From positions 7,891,194-7,955,193 of the forward strand of contig JAQFVV010012420.1 in NCBI GenBank assembly GCA_028023455.1: DNA of 64,000 nucleotides. Direction: 5' to 3'. The position numbers were made by a program, and so were the translations under genes. Of the stretch, positions 1-11,737 are shown piece by piece (position 1 is the stretch's first letter; every line of letters begins with the position of its first letter). Source of the stretch: Epiperipatus broadwayi (taxonomy: Eukaryota; Onychophora; Udeonychophora; Euonychophora; Peripatidae). The notes beneath the pieces are model-generated. The model searched no databases, had not been told where the DNA came from, and was given only the letters and a program-made list of their open reading frames with translations.

Positions 1-289
1 TCCTGAAATGCAATTCATCAATATTATGCTGATCAATTAATTTGTGGAGCTTCAAAGGAGTGTATTGTCTAAAGCTTTTTCATAAAGATATGAAAATTTA
101 AAAGGCTAAACAAAAACCCAAGCCTAGCTATTTGTCACTTAGAATATTATGTTTATTTTAGTTTTCACTCCACTTTAGTATCTTCATCAGGGAGCACTAT
201 CTTTATTATAATTAATGTACTTTTGCATAAATTTATATATTTTTAATATAGCTGCAAACACATAATTAATTTGATTTAACAATTTTTAG

Positions 290-358
290 GTTGTGAATTT
301 TCTCAACGATTTATACACTTGTTTTGATGATATAATTTCGGAATTTGATGTCTATAAG
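290..358 (+). CDS. Receptor guanylate cyclase, catalytic-domain exon a (partial gene)
   Basis: This 69-bp exon encodes 23 residues including NFLNDLYTCFDDIISEFD, the conserved stretch before the second catalytic strand of particulate guanylate cyclases, which make cGMP from GTP at the inner face of the membrane. The acceptor is TTTTTAG and the donor is GTAAAG. Both borders are phase 0, so the ending DVYK joins directly to VETIGDAYM at 7415. The preceding exons (extracellular, transmembrane, kinase-homology and dimerization regions) lie left of the window. The call rests on family knowledge of the cyclase domain plus the splice fit; which receptor subtype this is cannot be told from so short a piece. 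Confidence 0.9.
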
Positions 359-2259
359 GTAAAGTATTTTTATTTTAGGCTATAAAAATAAATATAATTT
401 AGCAATAAATTATTTAACAATTTAGTGTACTATATGCCCATCATTGTGTTTATTATTATAGAGTACAAATAAAAAATAAATAAAATTCCTTGTAATTATA
501 AATCATTTATAATTTATGCTCTACTATAGAAAGTAGTATGATAAGTATATAGTAAATATAAGTTGATATGTTAATTATTTGTTAATAAATACCTATTTTA
601 GCATTATGCATTGATATATTGATATCTGTTTTAAAAAATATGAAAAAATATATAATAGATTTTACTTAATAATAAATATATATCAAAATATTCAAATCAT
701 TTAAAATACTCAGATCATTTTTAACATAATATGTCATAAACTTTCTAATATTTAGAGTTTTATCAAAAACAATCAAGTCCCTGTCTTCATTGTAAATATC
801 ACTAGCATCAATAACTCCATTAACAGACCTGGCACTTGCTTTGATATTTCTAAGCATTGGACAAATTAAACAATTTACCTATAATTTGCATATTACCATC
901 TACACACTACTCTGCATTATTTATTGTTATAGCTATGTATATGAGGCAATATGCCTCAAAAGCGCTCAGCTTCTACTTGTTTATTTATTAATTTATAAGA
1001 GTATTTGATATAGCTTCTCCAGCCAGTGCATCAACACGCTTGTAATTGTGTTAAAAATAACACTATAAGTTATATAAGAAAAATCGGTACTTAAAACATT
1101 AGTCCGAAGTTGCTACACAAACAAATATGTACATGAAGACTGAATTAAACACATTTATAGTCTTTTAAAAAGAAAATGAATTAATTTTGTAAGTAAATAT
1201 TAGATAATATTTTGATGAGGATAAAGTTATTAGTCAAAATGTTGGGTTTGCCGCTAATTTTATGGCCAAACAATGTTTCATTCAGGATTGTCAAAAGAGA
1301 GTAGCCATTCATAATGAAAATAAAAAAGTTCAGTCCATAGCAATAATGTTAAGAAACAACATTTTGTAAATGAACAGAATTACATAGTTAAATATATATA
1401 TGTATTTTTTTTTGTTGGTTTAGTTAAATTTAGATTGTTAAAAGTCTATTTGTTGAAAGCTCATTTCTCACAAAAACCACTAAATAAAGTTATAGGTAGT
1501 CATTTTTCAAAATAAAAATCTTTATAAGATTAGATGATGGAAAATAATTTCTTACAAAAAATATAAATGTGTTTTCAGTAAATGAAGTTATAGGTTGTCA
1601 TTTTTCCAAGTAAATATTGCCAGATTAATAAATACATATAAAAAATCTTTCTATCAGACTAATACCTAAGTACCTAAAAATCTATTAATTAGACTTTACC
1701 TTAACTGAAAAATTAGTTGAAAATGAGAAAATTATTTAAAAATTTAAAAAGATTGTCTTAACCTTCCAAAACAAAACATAATAATCCTTGGACTAATAAA
1801 CTATTTATTAAGTGATTGATCATTCCAGGAGAAATTAATTGAAAAAAAAAAACCTATTAAAACAAGTGCTAAATTAAAATTATGTGCTTTACTTGTCTTT
1901 GTTTTGAAACTGTGGCATAATCAATTTCAGTCATTCTCGCAAAGTGAGAGCAAAAAAAAAAAAAAAATGCCTCCTAAGCTGAGAGAACAGATATAGAGAA
2001 AAATCAAGCATTTTGACGAACATAGCATTTACAACTGTAAAAATTAACATAGTTAATATTCATTTTATTATATAAGGAAATATATTTACTCATCTGTATA
2101 GGGAAAGGTATTCATTTATAAACCAATAAAGAGGTGTATTTACCATATGTATATGATTACATTTTATTCAAGTTATAATATACATTATGCCATCATGTTT
2201 CACAGCCCGTGTTTTAAAGTAAAGGGGGATTAGAGTAAAATTTTGTAAATGATACAATT
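359..2259. other. Intron sequence, nothing recognised
   Basis: This is AT-rich intron of the guanylate cyclase gene. I see no coding potential, structured RNA or clear repeat in it beyond poly-A and poly-T runs. Confidence 0.5.
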
Positions 2260-2384
2260 AAAAGTAGAGAAAGAAGTCAAGTTTGGTGGCCGAGTGGTTA
2301 GCACAGCCGCCTTACAAGCAGTTGTCCCGCGGTTCGCATACCGGCCGACGCTTTGAAACATTAAAAAAAAAAGTAGAGAGAGAA
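2260..2384 (+). repeat. tRNA-Val-like retro-insertion (SINE or tRNA pseudogene)
   Basis: Positions 2281-2350 read like a tRNA. There is an A-box-like GGTGGCCGAGTGGTTAGC, an anticodon loop CTTACAA (anticodon TAC, valine), a B-box GGTTCGCATACC, and a 3' acceptor-like GGCCGAC. The acceptor and T stems no longer pair well, so it is not a working tRNA. A short tail and an A-run follow. It is bracketed by near-identical 16-mers, AAAAGTAGAGAAAGAA at 2260-2275 and AAAAGTAGAGAGAGAA at 2369-2384. That is what an LINE-mobilised insertion leaves. Confidence 0.7.
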
Positions 2385-2474
2385 AAAAGTTTATTGTATG
2401 TGTTTTTCTAGAGCAATTGTTTTTTTGTTTTTTTTAAAAAAAAGTAGAAAGTCTTTGTAAACATAAACTGTATT

Positions 2475-2940
2475 ACTTATATCGGGGGTGGCCAACTTTT
2501 GTGTTTATAAGATCTACTTTTTATTTTTAAAATGTGTTGCGATCAACTTGTTATCATAGGCGTAGTCTAAGTGGAGAGAGGTGTGAAATACATACTGTTT
2601 TTATATATCTACCTAGTAAAAAAATAATTATTTAACGCGTCAAAAAACTCAAGGCGGGGGAATTAAAGCAACATGAATAATTATTAACAATATTTATTAA
2701 TTTAAATTAACTACATTAACATTAAGTCAAGATTAAAAATATTATTTTCAATAATGATACGACTTAGTGGACTTCACCTATCTAGAATTGAAAAAAAATT
2801 TAGAAGAAAAACAAAAATAACAAAAAACTTGAAAATCTTGACTTAATTTGTTTCACTCATTACTCGACAGCTCTTGCCAGATTGGCCTCGCGATCGATCG
2901 GTGGATCACGATCGACTTGTTGGACTCCCCTGACTTATAT
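2475..2940. mobile_element. hAT-type non-autonomous DNA transposon with 8-bp target duplication
   Basis: A 450-bp element (2483-2932) is bounded by imperfect terminal inverted repeats, CGGGGGTGGCCAAC at the left and the complement of CAGGGGAGTCCAAC at the right. It is flanked on both sides by ACTTATAT (2475-2482 and 2933-2940). An 8-bp duplication and a CAGGGGTGGCCAAC-like end are hallmarks of the hAT superfamily. There is no transposase, so it would depend on one elsewhere. Subterminal GCGATCAACTTG and GATCGACTTG motifs recur on both sides. Confidence 0.82.
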
Positions 2941-5077
2941 TAATAATAATCAGAAAATAATAAATTCTTTACAACCGCTATATAAATATCAAAATTTTTT
3001 TATTCTTTTCCAATTTTGATTACTTATATTTTATAATTAAAAATATTTGTTGATAAAGAAAAAAAAATTGTAATAAGTTACTTTGAAAAAAGATTGTGTT
3101 GAATGTTCAATTTGGAATGTTAATTAATTAATCCTTCAGAAATGAAAACAAGAAGAAACTAATTAATTAACACAATTAGATAGTTACCTAAAGACATTAT
3201 CAAAGTAAATTAAGATTAAGCTTTTAAATTTTAAAGAATTAAAATTATAAAAAAAAATCCTGTTTTTTTTTTTTTAATTTAATAAAATGGGAAATAATAA
3301 GTATAAACCCGGCTTAGATAAAATTCATTTATTGACTTTCTTTGGTCACTTTTGGCAGATAATGATCAATTCAGATAGCGTACAGGAAAAGTATGAACTA
3401 AAATCCGCAAGCCGTAGTTAGTTTGAAAGCAGCAGCAGTAATTCCATATGCAAGTGTATCTGTGTATTAAAAGCTGCATTCATCTTATAAAAATATGAAA
3501 AAACAAGTGACTAATTTGAAATTTTTTAACTATGAAGGGCTAAATGTTCCCAAGTACATCTATCCTCATTAGCTGCCTTATATGCTTATAGAAATGTTGC
3601 TTGTCCTGCCTGATATAGTTACTTATAAAAATTACATCAATTTATAAAATACATCAAATGTCATTCTTGGCTCAGCTGTTGCTATTTTCTGCTTCTGAAG
3701 TTACACAACAGCAAATGTCTGGAATGTTGTCTATAGATTGTTTTTTTTTTGTCTGATACATCTGCTTATCTCTCTGGTATCACATCAGCTATGTGAGAAT
3801 CATTATGTGGGGGTCATAGCTTGATCTGAATCAGTTCTCTAATAATATGACTCTAGTCATTACTCTGGATATATGATTTTATATCTATCTTAAGGTTAGC
3901 TGTGGTCAATATCTCAGCTGCTGTGGATAAGACAGAATGCTGTCTGAAAATCAGACATAAATATGCATATATATGATTGGGTGTGTCCATGTTACCTTAT
4001 TTACCCTTCCATGGAAGAAGTAGCTTTGTATGGTCTTTTTCAATATATTGCCTGATGTTGTCTATGATAGTCTTGCTTTCTCATTATCCTGCATATGAAG
4101 AAATTCTGCAATTCTTAATTGTTCTTCTGAACATTGCCTAGATAGTGGTGCATTCTCATTTCTATGCTGACCTTTCTTAATTAACACTCTTACACTTCTG
4201 CCTTTTTGTACTGAACTTCATTTATGACATAGTTATGGCTTCTTAATAGTGTATAGTGTATCATATTTCTATCTATGTACTTTCTCTTTATAATCTAGCT
4301 GAATTGTATTTACAGATTATTTAAACTCTTTCTTTGGATTTATGAGACAAACAGACCTTTGTAAAAGCAGTCACTTATCCTAACAAATTATTTTAAGTTT
4401 ACATCAGGGATTATTTTAGTTTACATTAAGAATTACTTTACATTAAGCATTACATACCTAGTGCTGCTGTATTCACTCTCTAATATCACCAGTGCCCAAT
4501 AGGAAGAACTACCATCTTCTGAGGAATTAAGGAAGACAACCAGAAATATATTATATGACATCTGCAAAAAAAATCATGGTTTGAAACAGTTAAATATTAA
4601 ACATGTTAACATCTTATCATCATAGATATTGTAAGGTCTTAAACTGAAATTAAAATATTTTATTACTATTATATTTTATATACATACTAATAGTTGTGAG
4701 TATATACACAACAATTTTTATTTATGTATTGTCAATATGCTAGTATTATTTTTTATTAATCTATTTAGTTTGTGTTTGCGTTTTGAACTTATTCAAACAT
4801 AATGCTTTTAATTTCCATTATGCTACTTAATAGCCATAATCCTGAGAAATTATGCAATCCATTGGAGAACATGCAGAGATGGTGGTAATAATTTGTAAAT
4901 AATGATAATTGTACATTAATAAGTTTTTCAAAAGTAAACTTTCTAGTTAGAAAGTTTGGTACCTGAGATTTTTTTATTTTTTTTATTGAAACTGAAAAAC
5001 AAATAAAATACTTTTGAGAGAACATGTACTTATGTTATAAATCATCATCATCACTTGGTTAATATATATATATATAT
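2941..5077. other. Intron sequence, nothing recognised
   Basis: This is unassigned intron of the guanylate cyclase gene. Short open frames here lack any recognisable motif. An (AT)n tract at 5061-5077 abuts the candidate LTR that follows. Confidence 0.45.
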
Positions 5078-6654
5078 TGTACCGGATCAAACCGCTGAAA
5101 CCACTTACTTACACGTATATAAGTTTTGGCTGGTTTCAAACTTCTCCATAATACATTTACAATTTTGTTTACTTATAAGTGTTACATGAATGAACCAGCA
5201 CGTTCGAGCAAAATGGGAGATATTATTGATAGCTTTAACTATCAACAATGGCCCACCTCGGCTGCTAGATTCAAACCCCTACTATTCAAACACTTTATTT
5301 GTTTCAGAGTAAACTCCGGACGTCAGCTATCTATTCAGAAGAACAAACAATGTATCTGGTCAGTAGGCTCATAATCCAGCCTCAAAACTATCCCATAAAC
5401 TAGCCCAGTCTAATTTTAATCAGCAATAAAATATAGAAAAAGAATTGATAAAAAGAATTGACCGACGAATAAAGTTTAATTTTAAAGGCAATTTATTAAC
5501 TAACACTTACGAATTATAAACATTTTTTATAAATCTATAAATAACACACACATTTTAAGTTAATATACTATGATATATTTTATGAAAGAGCAAAAATAAT
5601 CTTTGACATTTAAATTATCTAACATTCACAAACACGCACATCAATAGTTCATTTTATGCATGTTTATAGAGTTTATATAATTTGAATCTTGAATTTTTAC
5701 GAATTACAGCAGTGGCTACTACATATAAATGAGAATAATAAAATGTTTTACCTAGGATTTTTGGAACGTGGATATTGCTTGTTGTTGGCTGCTTCTGACA
5801 GAGTATATCTAATAAAGGATATCTAACCGGTTAGATTTGACATTTCTTGAGGAGATTTGATGCTAATCCATTGGTTTTATTCTTGGAGACAATGTAATAT
5901 TGACGGAGGATTTCTGAGCTGTTAAGTAGACATTATTTCATGGGCAGGTCTTGCTGATCTTGTTGGACTAAGGGCTGAAAGAGGAGCGTATATTTCCATA
6001 AGATGCTCAGCAATGCATTTCTGTTTCTGGATACATAATTTTAACAAAACTGATACTGAAAACTAGGCTGAAACTGCAAACTCAAACTGGACATCTGATA
6101 AAAATCTAGCTATTTATATATGTGAATTGGTTTCATTTTAATATCCTCCGGCAATAGGTTCAATAGGTGTTGTCGAAATTCCTTTAGTAATTAATCCTAT
6201 GATGTGTTTTTGATTGATTGTTTAATTAGTAGTAGCTATTTCAAAACATGTTGTTTTCGTGTCTTTAATTAGTAGTCCACCGCTGTGTTTTTAAATACAT
6301 TTTGTTTCAATATTTATTTTCATGTGTTTTTCAATATGATTTTAACACACATTTATTATATCTCTTATTAACAAGCTTATATTTATTTTTATTTACCATC
6401 GCACATATATACGCATTTATTCTAATAAACTGGAATGAAAAGAGATTTATATTTTAACTTTTAATTTATAATAATAACACTCTTTAACTTTTATGAACTC
6501 TTAGTTTTATCTTTTCTAAACAAAACTCCCCCTCTCTCCTTTTAATCAATTATTTTCTCTTTTTTTTTCAAACTCTTTTACGAAAGATTTTAATAATTTT
6601 TTTTTTTTTAGACAAAATTATTTTATATACATGTGCCAATTTGGCCTTGGCACA
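5078..6654. mobile_element. Candidate solo LTR (TGTACC...GGCACA) in an AT microsatellite
   Basis: The segment starts TGTACCGG and ends CTTGGCACA, giving TG...CA ends with a short inverted repeat. It sits inside an (AT)n tract: the left flank ends in ATAT and the right flank begins ATAT, which would fit a 4-bp duplication. It contrasts with its surroundings in having richer coding-like text around 5180-5380 and a C/T-rich stretch near 6530. There is no second copy in the window, so the call rests on the ends alone. The short frame at 5126-5374 is not a recognisable protein. Confidence 0.4.
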
Positions 6655-6767
6655 ATATATATATATATGAATTGAATCTTTTTTTAAATTTTATTACCAT
6701 TCAACTTTCACCATATTTAAAATATTCATGGGACATATTTAATATATTGTTATATATTTTTGGTTTT

Positions 6768-7140
6768 AAACCACTAAACATCACATGACCACCATTCTTT
6801 ATGCTTACACAAGCTGGTAACACAGAGGCAAAACTCTTTATACAATAGCGCCACTCAGAGCAAGCCATAGTAATCAATGGGCGTAAAAAGGTTTGTGCAT
6901 AAAATTCCCATCATCTCCTCATCCAATATCCCTAGACTAGTTGCATTAGATCCTAAGGTCTAAGTGAATTGCTCTCAGATTCAAGGCTCTTCACTGATGA
7001 AAGCCACAAGCTAGAAATTAGTCAGGAAATATTAGATGAGTAGGCATTATATGGAGATTTTATGCATAACTTTTATTGCATCCATTGATTATTCTGGCTT
7101 GCACTGAGTGGTGCTATTGAATGGAGAGTTTTGCCTCTGT
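6768..7140. mobile_element. Palindromic hammerhead-bearing element, copy A (decayed)
   Basis: The ends are inverted copies: ACAGAGGCAAAACTC near 6821 and GAGTTTTGCCTCTGT ending at 7140. Inner arms are TAATCAATGG and CCATTGATTA. A hammerhead-like stretch lies at 6994-7023 (+): CTGATGA, a 3-bp hairpin around CACAA, GAAA at 7014, then TTAGTC. Stem I and the first pair of stem II no longer form, so this copy is probably inactive. The left arm has lost its counterpart. The outer segment AAACCACTAAACAT at 6768 is also found outside copy C. It lies in the intron before the second cyclase exon. Confidence 0.7.
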
Positions 7141-7414
7141 ATATATCTTTGATTTCTGATTCAAACTCTTTTACTATATGCAAATAGGGATGTATTCATA
7201 TAATTCCATTTACTAAATTTTATCTCTGTAGTATCTTGAAAACCAAGTTATAGCAGAAAAAATATTAAATATTTCGGTCATAATAAGATTAATTCTGGCT
7301 GTATTAATAGCATGATTCTTGGATGAATAAAACATTTAAATTTGTGCATAGTAGATATATTGATCAGGACACACAATTATTAAGTCTGTAATTCTTTTCT
7401 TTTTTTAATTAAAG

Positions 7415-7589
7415 GTAGAAACTATTGGAGATGCATATATGGTTGTTTCTGGCCTTCCTGAGCGAAATGGTATTCTCCACGCTAGAGAAATTTGCCGAAT
7501 GTCATTGAGATTATTAAAAGCTATAGAAAATTTTAAAATACGACACCGGCCAAATGATAAAATAAAGTTAAGAATAGGACTTCATAGTG
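7415..7589 (+). CDS. Receptor guanylate cyclase, catalytic-domain exon b
   Basis: This 175-bp exon (58 codons plus one base) encodes [19 protein letters not shown] and continues to [11 protein letters not shown]. It contains the GDAYM motif with the second metal-binding Asp, and the Glu of VETIGD that contributes to guanine recognition in guanylyl (not adenylyl) cyclases. The phrase FKIRHRP is typical of natriuretic-peptide-receptor-like cyclases. The acceptor is TTAAAG and the donor GTAAGA; the exit phase 1 matches the next exon. No stop or frameshift is seen. It is separated from exon a by a 7-kb intron filled with repeats. Confidence 0.95.
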
Positions 7590-7964
7590 GTAAGATGATA
7601 AAAAATCAAAAAATTACTAAGTAAACTTATAATAATAATTTTAATTAGTCTAGTTAATTTTAATCTAAAATTATATAATGGTTTATTTATTTTATATAGA
7701 TAATGATAGTTAAATAAACCAGTAATTTATAGGTGATGTAAAATGCTTTTTTTTCTTGGGTCAGACGATTCTTTACTAGCTCTTATGTCCAAAAACTCAT
7801 TAATCCTATAAAGCGTTCTCTACTTCAGAAATACGTATCACAAAAATTAAAACGATCTCTATTGCAGTCATGAGCTTAATAGGCATTTTGATGCCATAAT
7901 CCGTGTGTACATAGCACAATAAAACTCAATGTATTTTTTATTTGTTCTTTAAATTTGTCTATAG
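7590..7964 (+). other. Short guanylate cyclase intron
   Basis: This 375-bp intron runs from GTAAGA to TATAG. No repeat is seen in it. Confidence 0.85.
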
Positions 7965-8063
7965 GTCCGTGTGTTGCAGGGGTTGTTGGATTGAAAATGC
8001 CCCGGTATTGCTTATTTGGAGATACTGTAAATACCGCTTCTCGTATGGAATCAAACGGTTTAG
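7965..8063 (+). CDS. Receptor guanylate cyclase, catalytic-domain exon c
   Basis: This 99-bp exon completes a split Gly codon and encodes [19 protein letters not shown] followed by [13 protein letters not shown]. This is the most diagnostic part of class III nucleotide cyclases. The Cys in PRYCLFGD marks guanine specificity, and the Asn and Arg in VNTASRMES are the transition-state residues. All are present, so the domain should be catalytically competent. The acceptor is TATAG and the donor GTAAGC. The intron before it is only 375 bp and looks free of insertions, unlike the flanking introns. Confidence 0.95.
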
Positions 8064-8548
8064 GTAAGCTTTATTTAATTCACAGTCCAAAACTCCGTTC
8101 TTTTTTTTTTTGGTAATTTATAATTAGGCTAATTTAATGATTTGAGAAAATACCAGATTAATCTATCAATATATAGTATGTATAATATTACATGTGTCTA
8201 ATTTAATATCGACATACATATATGCTACAAAAAAATAATAATAACAATAATAAAAGTTGATTTTAATAAATTTGATGCTATGGAGTATTTATATGTGATG
8301 ACCAATTAAAAGATTTTTATTATTATCTTAGAGGTTTTATGTATATATTTTAAATTCTTCCATAATGTCTTTTTTATAAAATTTTAAATAATCGATCTTC
8401 AACAAAATTGAAATAAACAATTAAAAAATTAATAATAAAAAATAATTTTATACATTTAACCAAGACTTCGTACCTATAATTTTCATTGGGTGGAATAAGA
8501 AAGGGACTGATAAAGAAATTAACAGTGTTTTCATATAATAAATATGAT
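8064..8548. other. Intron sequence, nothing recognised
   Basis: This is the first part of an 8.2-kb intron. It is AT-rich with short microsatellite tracts, and there is nothing else I can support. Confidence 0.5.
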
Positions 8549-9700
8549 GTCTAGAATTGTATGGAAGGGAGTGGCAGTAGCAAGGTTAACATATGGTAAC
8601 GATGTGTCATATGTTAGTAAAGAGATGTTAGATTACTTAGAAAAAGTACAAAGAGAAGTAAGAAGACATGCCTTAGATGTAGATGTGTGGATGGCAAAAT
8701 AAGCAATTCAAGGAGAAATGGGATGGTCAAGTTTTATATGAGATGAAAAAAGCAAAATGAACATTTTTTTTAAATTGCAATTTATGAGTAATAAGAGAAT
8801 AACCAAAATAGTATTTAAATGGATTATGAGTAAAGGGCAGGCGACAAGATCAGTGAGAAAGGTAATATGGTATGCAGAAGATTTGGATAAATAATTTACA
8901 TCAATATACTTATACAAAAGGTTGGATGAGTGTGTTAGAAGAATTGTTGAGTGTAATAGTGATATGGAATGGGATAGAAGAATAGATGCATTAATAAAAA
9001 ATAGGATTGGAGAGATAGAGAACTCATATGGAGAGTAAAAGGAGTTTAAATATATATATATATAGAAGTAAACAGGATATTATAAATATATATATATATA
9101 GAAGTAAACAGAATATTGGATGTGAGTTAATTTATGTTAATAGGAAAGTAGTTTATTGTTTAAGGCTTAAACAGGATTATTAGCAACAAGGGAATATACA
9201 CATAAATGGAAAAATATGGATGATTTAGTCTGCAAATTATGTAAGAAATGCATAGAAAATATTAGGCACCTGTTAAACTAATGTAAATTCCTACAAGCAG
9301 AAAGGGTACAAATAATGATGTTGTGGGAGAATAAATATAAACAAAATGATTATACAGAAAATGGGTTCTTGGTTTTTATGCTGAGTTTTGGAAAAGATAA
9401 GGGTGATTTTGATATAAAGATTATAGAATGGATAAAGATAATGTGGAAATGGAATGGAACAGGTTAGAGAAGAGTATAGGGAAAACTTAAGAATGGAAAT
9501 GGAAGCTACAGTTGTTTGCAGGTTTCTCTGGCATAGTGACAGAGATTCCTGACTCTGAGAAAGGAGAATCCATAATGCATCACATAGCCGGGAGAGGCAG
9601 TGGGCACTCTTCTGTTTTCTTGGACTACAAGTTGTGGTTAGTCTATAGTTTTGATTTCTTTGAGGCTGTTGTTGTTTTGCTCTGGGATGAATGGTAAGGG
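8549..9700 (+). pseudogene. LINE ORF2 C-terminal remnant with 3' tail
   Basis: The conceptual + strand product, across several stops and frame changes, reads RIVWKGVAVARLTYGNDV, then LEKVQREVRRHAL and GEMGWSSF. Further on comes a Cys-rich CKLCKKCIENIRHLL..C near 9225-9290. This is the region after the reverse transcriptase in many non-LTR retrotransposons, ending in a C..C...H...C zinc-binding module. The 3' portion from about 9325 (GATTATACAGAAA...GGGTTCTTG) recurs at 45440-45690, which shows a shared 3' end. It is broken by at least three stops and is not functional. The exact clade is unclear. Confidence 0.7.
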
Positions 9701-10493
9701 AAAGAAGTGGAGGAGGCATGGTCAGTGGCTAAAGATATGCATGCCAAAAATGGGAGACCACTGGCATTCCTCTTTTAGGAAGTGGCATTTGTGGCTGTCA
9801 TTTTTGTCATTAGAGTGTAGATTTGCTCACAAATATTCATTTTTTGCTTATTTATTGTATAATATACAGGATGGCTTTGAAACCAGAATTGTTAGTTGTG
9901 TAGTGTGGTGATTGTGATGCTTTTTGGTGTTTGAAAATGTTTAGCTTTGAGATAGATTTCTCTATTATGAGGCAGGCCTGATTTGCTGTTGGATGTTTTA
10001 ACATTTACTAAATAATTACAGTTAGTGCAGAATAGCAAGTTATAAATTCTTTATAAAATTACATGCTATATCTGTTGTCACTGTTGTTTTAATATGTAAG
10101 TTTTCAATTTTCATATTATTTGGAAGAGTTTCATTTTAGAAAAATGATGGTTCATCTTCAAAGGCTTGTTATTGCAATACTTTAAACTTTGATGGTTGAT
10201 TATAACTTTGTACTCTCAGGATAGCTTGAGCTATGTTAGAATTGGAATACATTATTTATTTTAATAACATCTAAATAAAAATTTCTGATTCTGGGGAATA
10301 TTTGTGTAGAGAGTGGATGAGAAAAGAGAGTTGGAGTGAAAAGAGATTTAATTGGATTTGGAAAGATCGAGGAAAAATATTGCTAATGTTTGGAGAGTGA
10401 TCCGAGATGCCAACATTTTAAATTAATATTAAAAAAATATTTTGTGTGTTTACTCTAATGAGGCCTTAAAAATTAAGGCATACATAAGATTAA
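9701..10493. other. Intron sequence, nothing recognised
   Basis: This is T- and G-rich intron between a LINE remnant and a palindrome. No coding or structural feature is supported. Confidence 0.4.
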
Positions 10494-10607
10494 AAACAAA
10501 GGCAAAACTCCCCATACAGTAGTGCCACCCTGTGCCAAACAGAGTAATCAATGGATGCCAGAAGGCTTGTGCATAAAATCCCTATCTAGTGCCTACTCAT
10601 CCAATAT

Positions 10608-10647
10608 CCACAGACTAGTTTCTGGCTTGTGGCCATCATCAGTGAGG
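10608..10647 (-). ncRNA. Hammerhead ribozyme candidate, left arm of copy B (mirror)
   Basis: This is the exact mirror of the right-arm ribozyme, read on the - strand, because the palindrome has no mismatches. Either transcription direction through the element would therefore yield one hammerhead plus its antisense. Confidence 0.68.
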
Positions 10648-10686
10648 AGCCTTGGATCTGAGAGCACTGCACCTAGATCCAAGGCT

Positions 10687-10726
10687 CCTCACTGATGATG
10701 GCCACAAGCCAGAAACTAGTCTGTGG
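10687..10726 (+). ncRNA. Hammerhead ribozyme candidate, right arm of copy B
   Basis: Reading +: stem I strand CCTCA (10687-10691), core CTGATGA (10692-10698), stem II TGGC/GCCA closed by loop CACAA (10699-10711), GAAA (10712-10715), a tiny stem III with C716-G719 around TA, cleavage triplet GTC (10719-10721), then TGTGG (10722-10726). TGTGG closes stem I with one U-U mismatch. Every conserved core position of a type I hammerhead is present. Cleavage would be after 10721. Stem III is very short, as in Penelope- and retrozyme-type hammerheads, so activity might need a dimer. Confidence 0.72.
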
Positions 10727-10896
10727 ATATTGGATGAGTAGGCACTAGATAGGGATTTTATGCACAAGCCTTCTGGCATCCATTGATTACTCTGTTTGGC
10801 ACAGGGTGGCACTACTGTATGGGGAGTTTTGCCTTTGTTTACAACAAATTATGTGCTAGTATAGAGATGGTGATCATGTGATGTTTGATACATAAG

Positions 10897-11335
10897 AATT
10901 AGTTAAAATTTTTGGAGGTTTGCTCATTTTTTTTTTTTTAATTTAAGTGAGAGAGTGATTTATTTTGAGAAAGAAGGATACCATTGAGATGTGAGTTTTA
11001 GGGAAGCATGTGTTTCTTATTCTCCATTATAAAAAAAAATTCTTTATAAATAGGTTTAGAGAGCAGTAAAAAAATCATAAATTTAAATATAGAGTAAGGA
11101 AATTGAGAAAAAAGGAAATATGAACTGCATGTATATATCTCAGAGTATGTATGACAGTTAGAAGGAAACTAGGCTTGCTTTGGTAGCATGTACAGTATGT
11201 GATAAAGTTTTCCATTTAAAATGCTTAAATAATATAGGAAGAATATAAAAGGTGTATGACTGTGTAGATCATGTATAAATGTGATAAAGGAGGTGAAAAA
11301 AACTGATTTTAAGTGTAGATACTTTAAACAGAAAG
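10897..11335. other. Intron sequence, nothing firm
   Basis: This is AT-rich sequence between the palindrome and the coiled-coil frame. It may belong to the 5' part of the element below, but I see no boundary. Confidence 0.35.
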
Positions 11336-11646
11336 TCAGGAAGAAATTGAAGAAAATATAGATAAAGATGATAAAATGGAGAATATGTTTAGAAAAGTGA
11401 CAAGAGATAATGATGACAAAATAAATAGTGCAATGGGGATAGTAATCCAAAGAATAAAGAAGATAGAGGAAGAGGTAAAGGATGTAGAAATAAAATTAAA
11501 AGTCTTAGGTATGAAGTGTGAGCAGATCAAAGAATTAATGAATAGAAATTTGAATTTTTCTAAAAACATTAAACAATTAAACTAGATTATGGAATATCAT
11601 ATAACTTTAAATAAAATTCATCATAACAAACTTTTAAATATTGAGG

Positions 11647-11737
<91 letters not shown>

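Larger units (their letters stand above)
10494..10896. mobile_element. Perfect-palindrome hammerhead element, copy B
   Basis: Arms 10494-10659 and 10675-10840 are exact reverse complements (166 bp each, no mismatch found) around a 15-nt loop, GAGAGCACTGCACCT. The ends are AAACAAAGGCAAAACTC. Each arm encodes a hammerhead ribozyme on opposite strands (see the ncRNA entries). To the right, a further 50 bp including GGTGATCATGTGATG (about 10870-10884) is the complement of the outer segment left of copies A and C. The hairpin should extrude readily. It has no coding capacity and lies within a guanylate cyclase intron. Confidence 0.9.

Noticed and set aside
2281-2350. Functional tRNA-Val gene
   Set aside because: The acceptor and T stems do not pair, and an A tail with flanking duplications shows a retro-insertion.
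5126-5374. 82-residue + strand open frame
   Set aside because: It lies inside a candidate LTR, with no domain or motif and no splice or promoter support.
9512-9911. Overlapping + and - strand open frames
   Set aside because: They cover the non-coding 3' region of a LINE remnant, with no family features.
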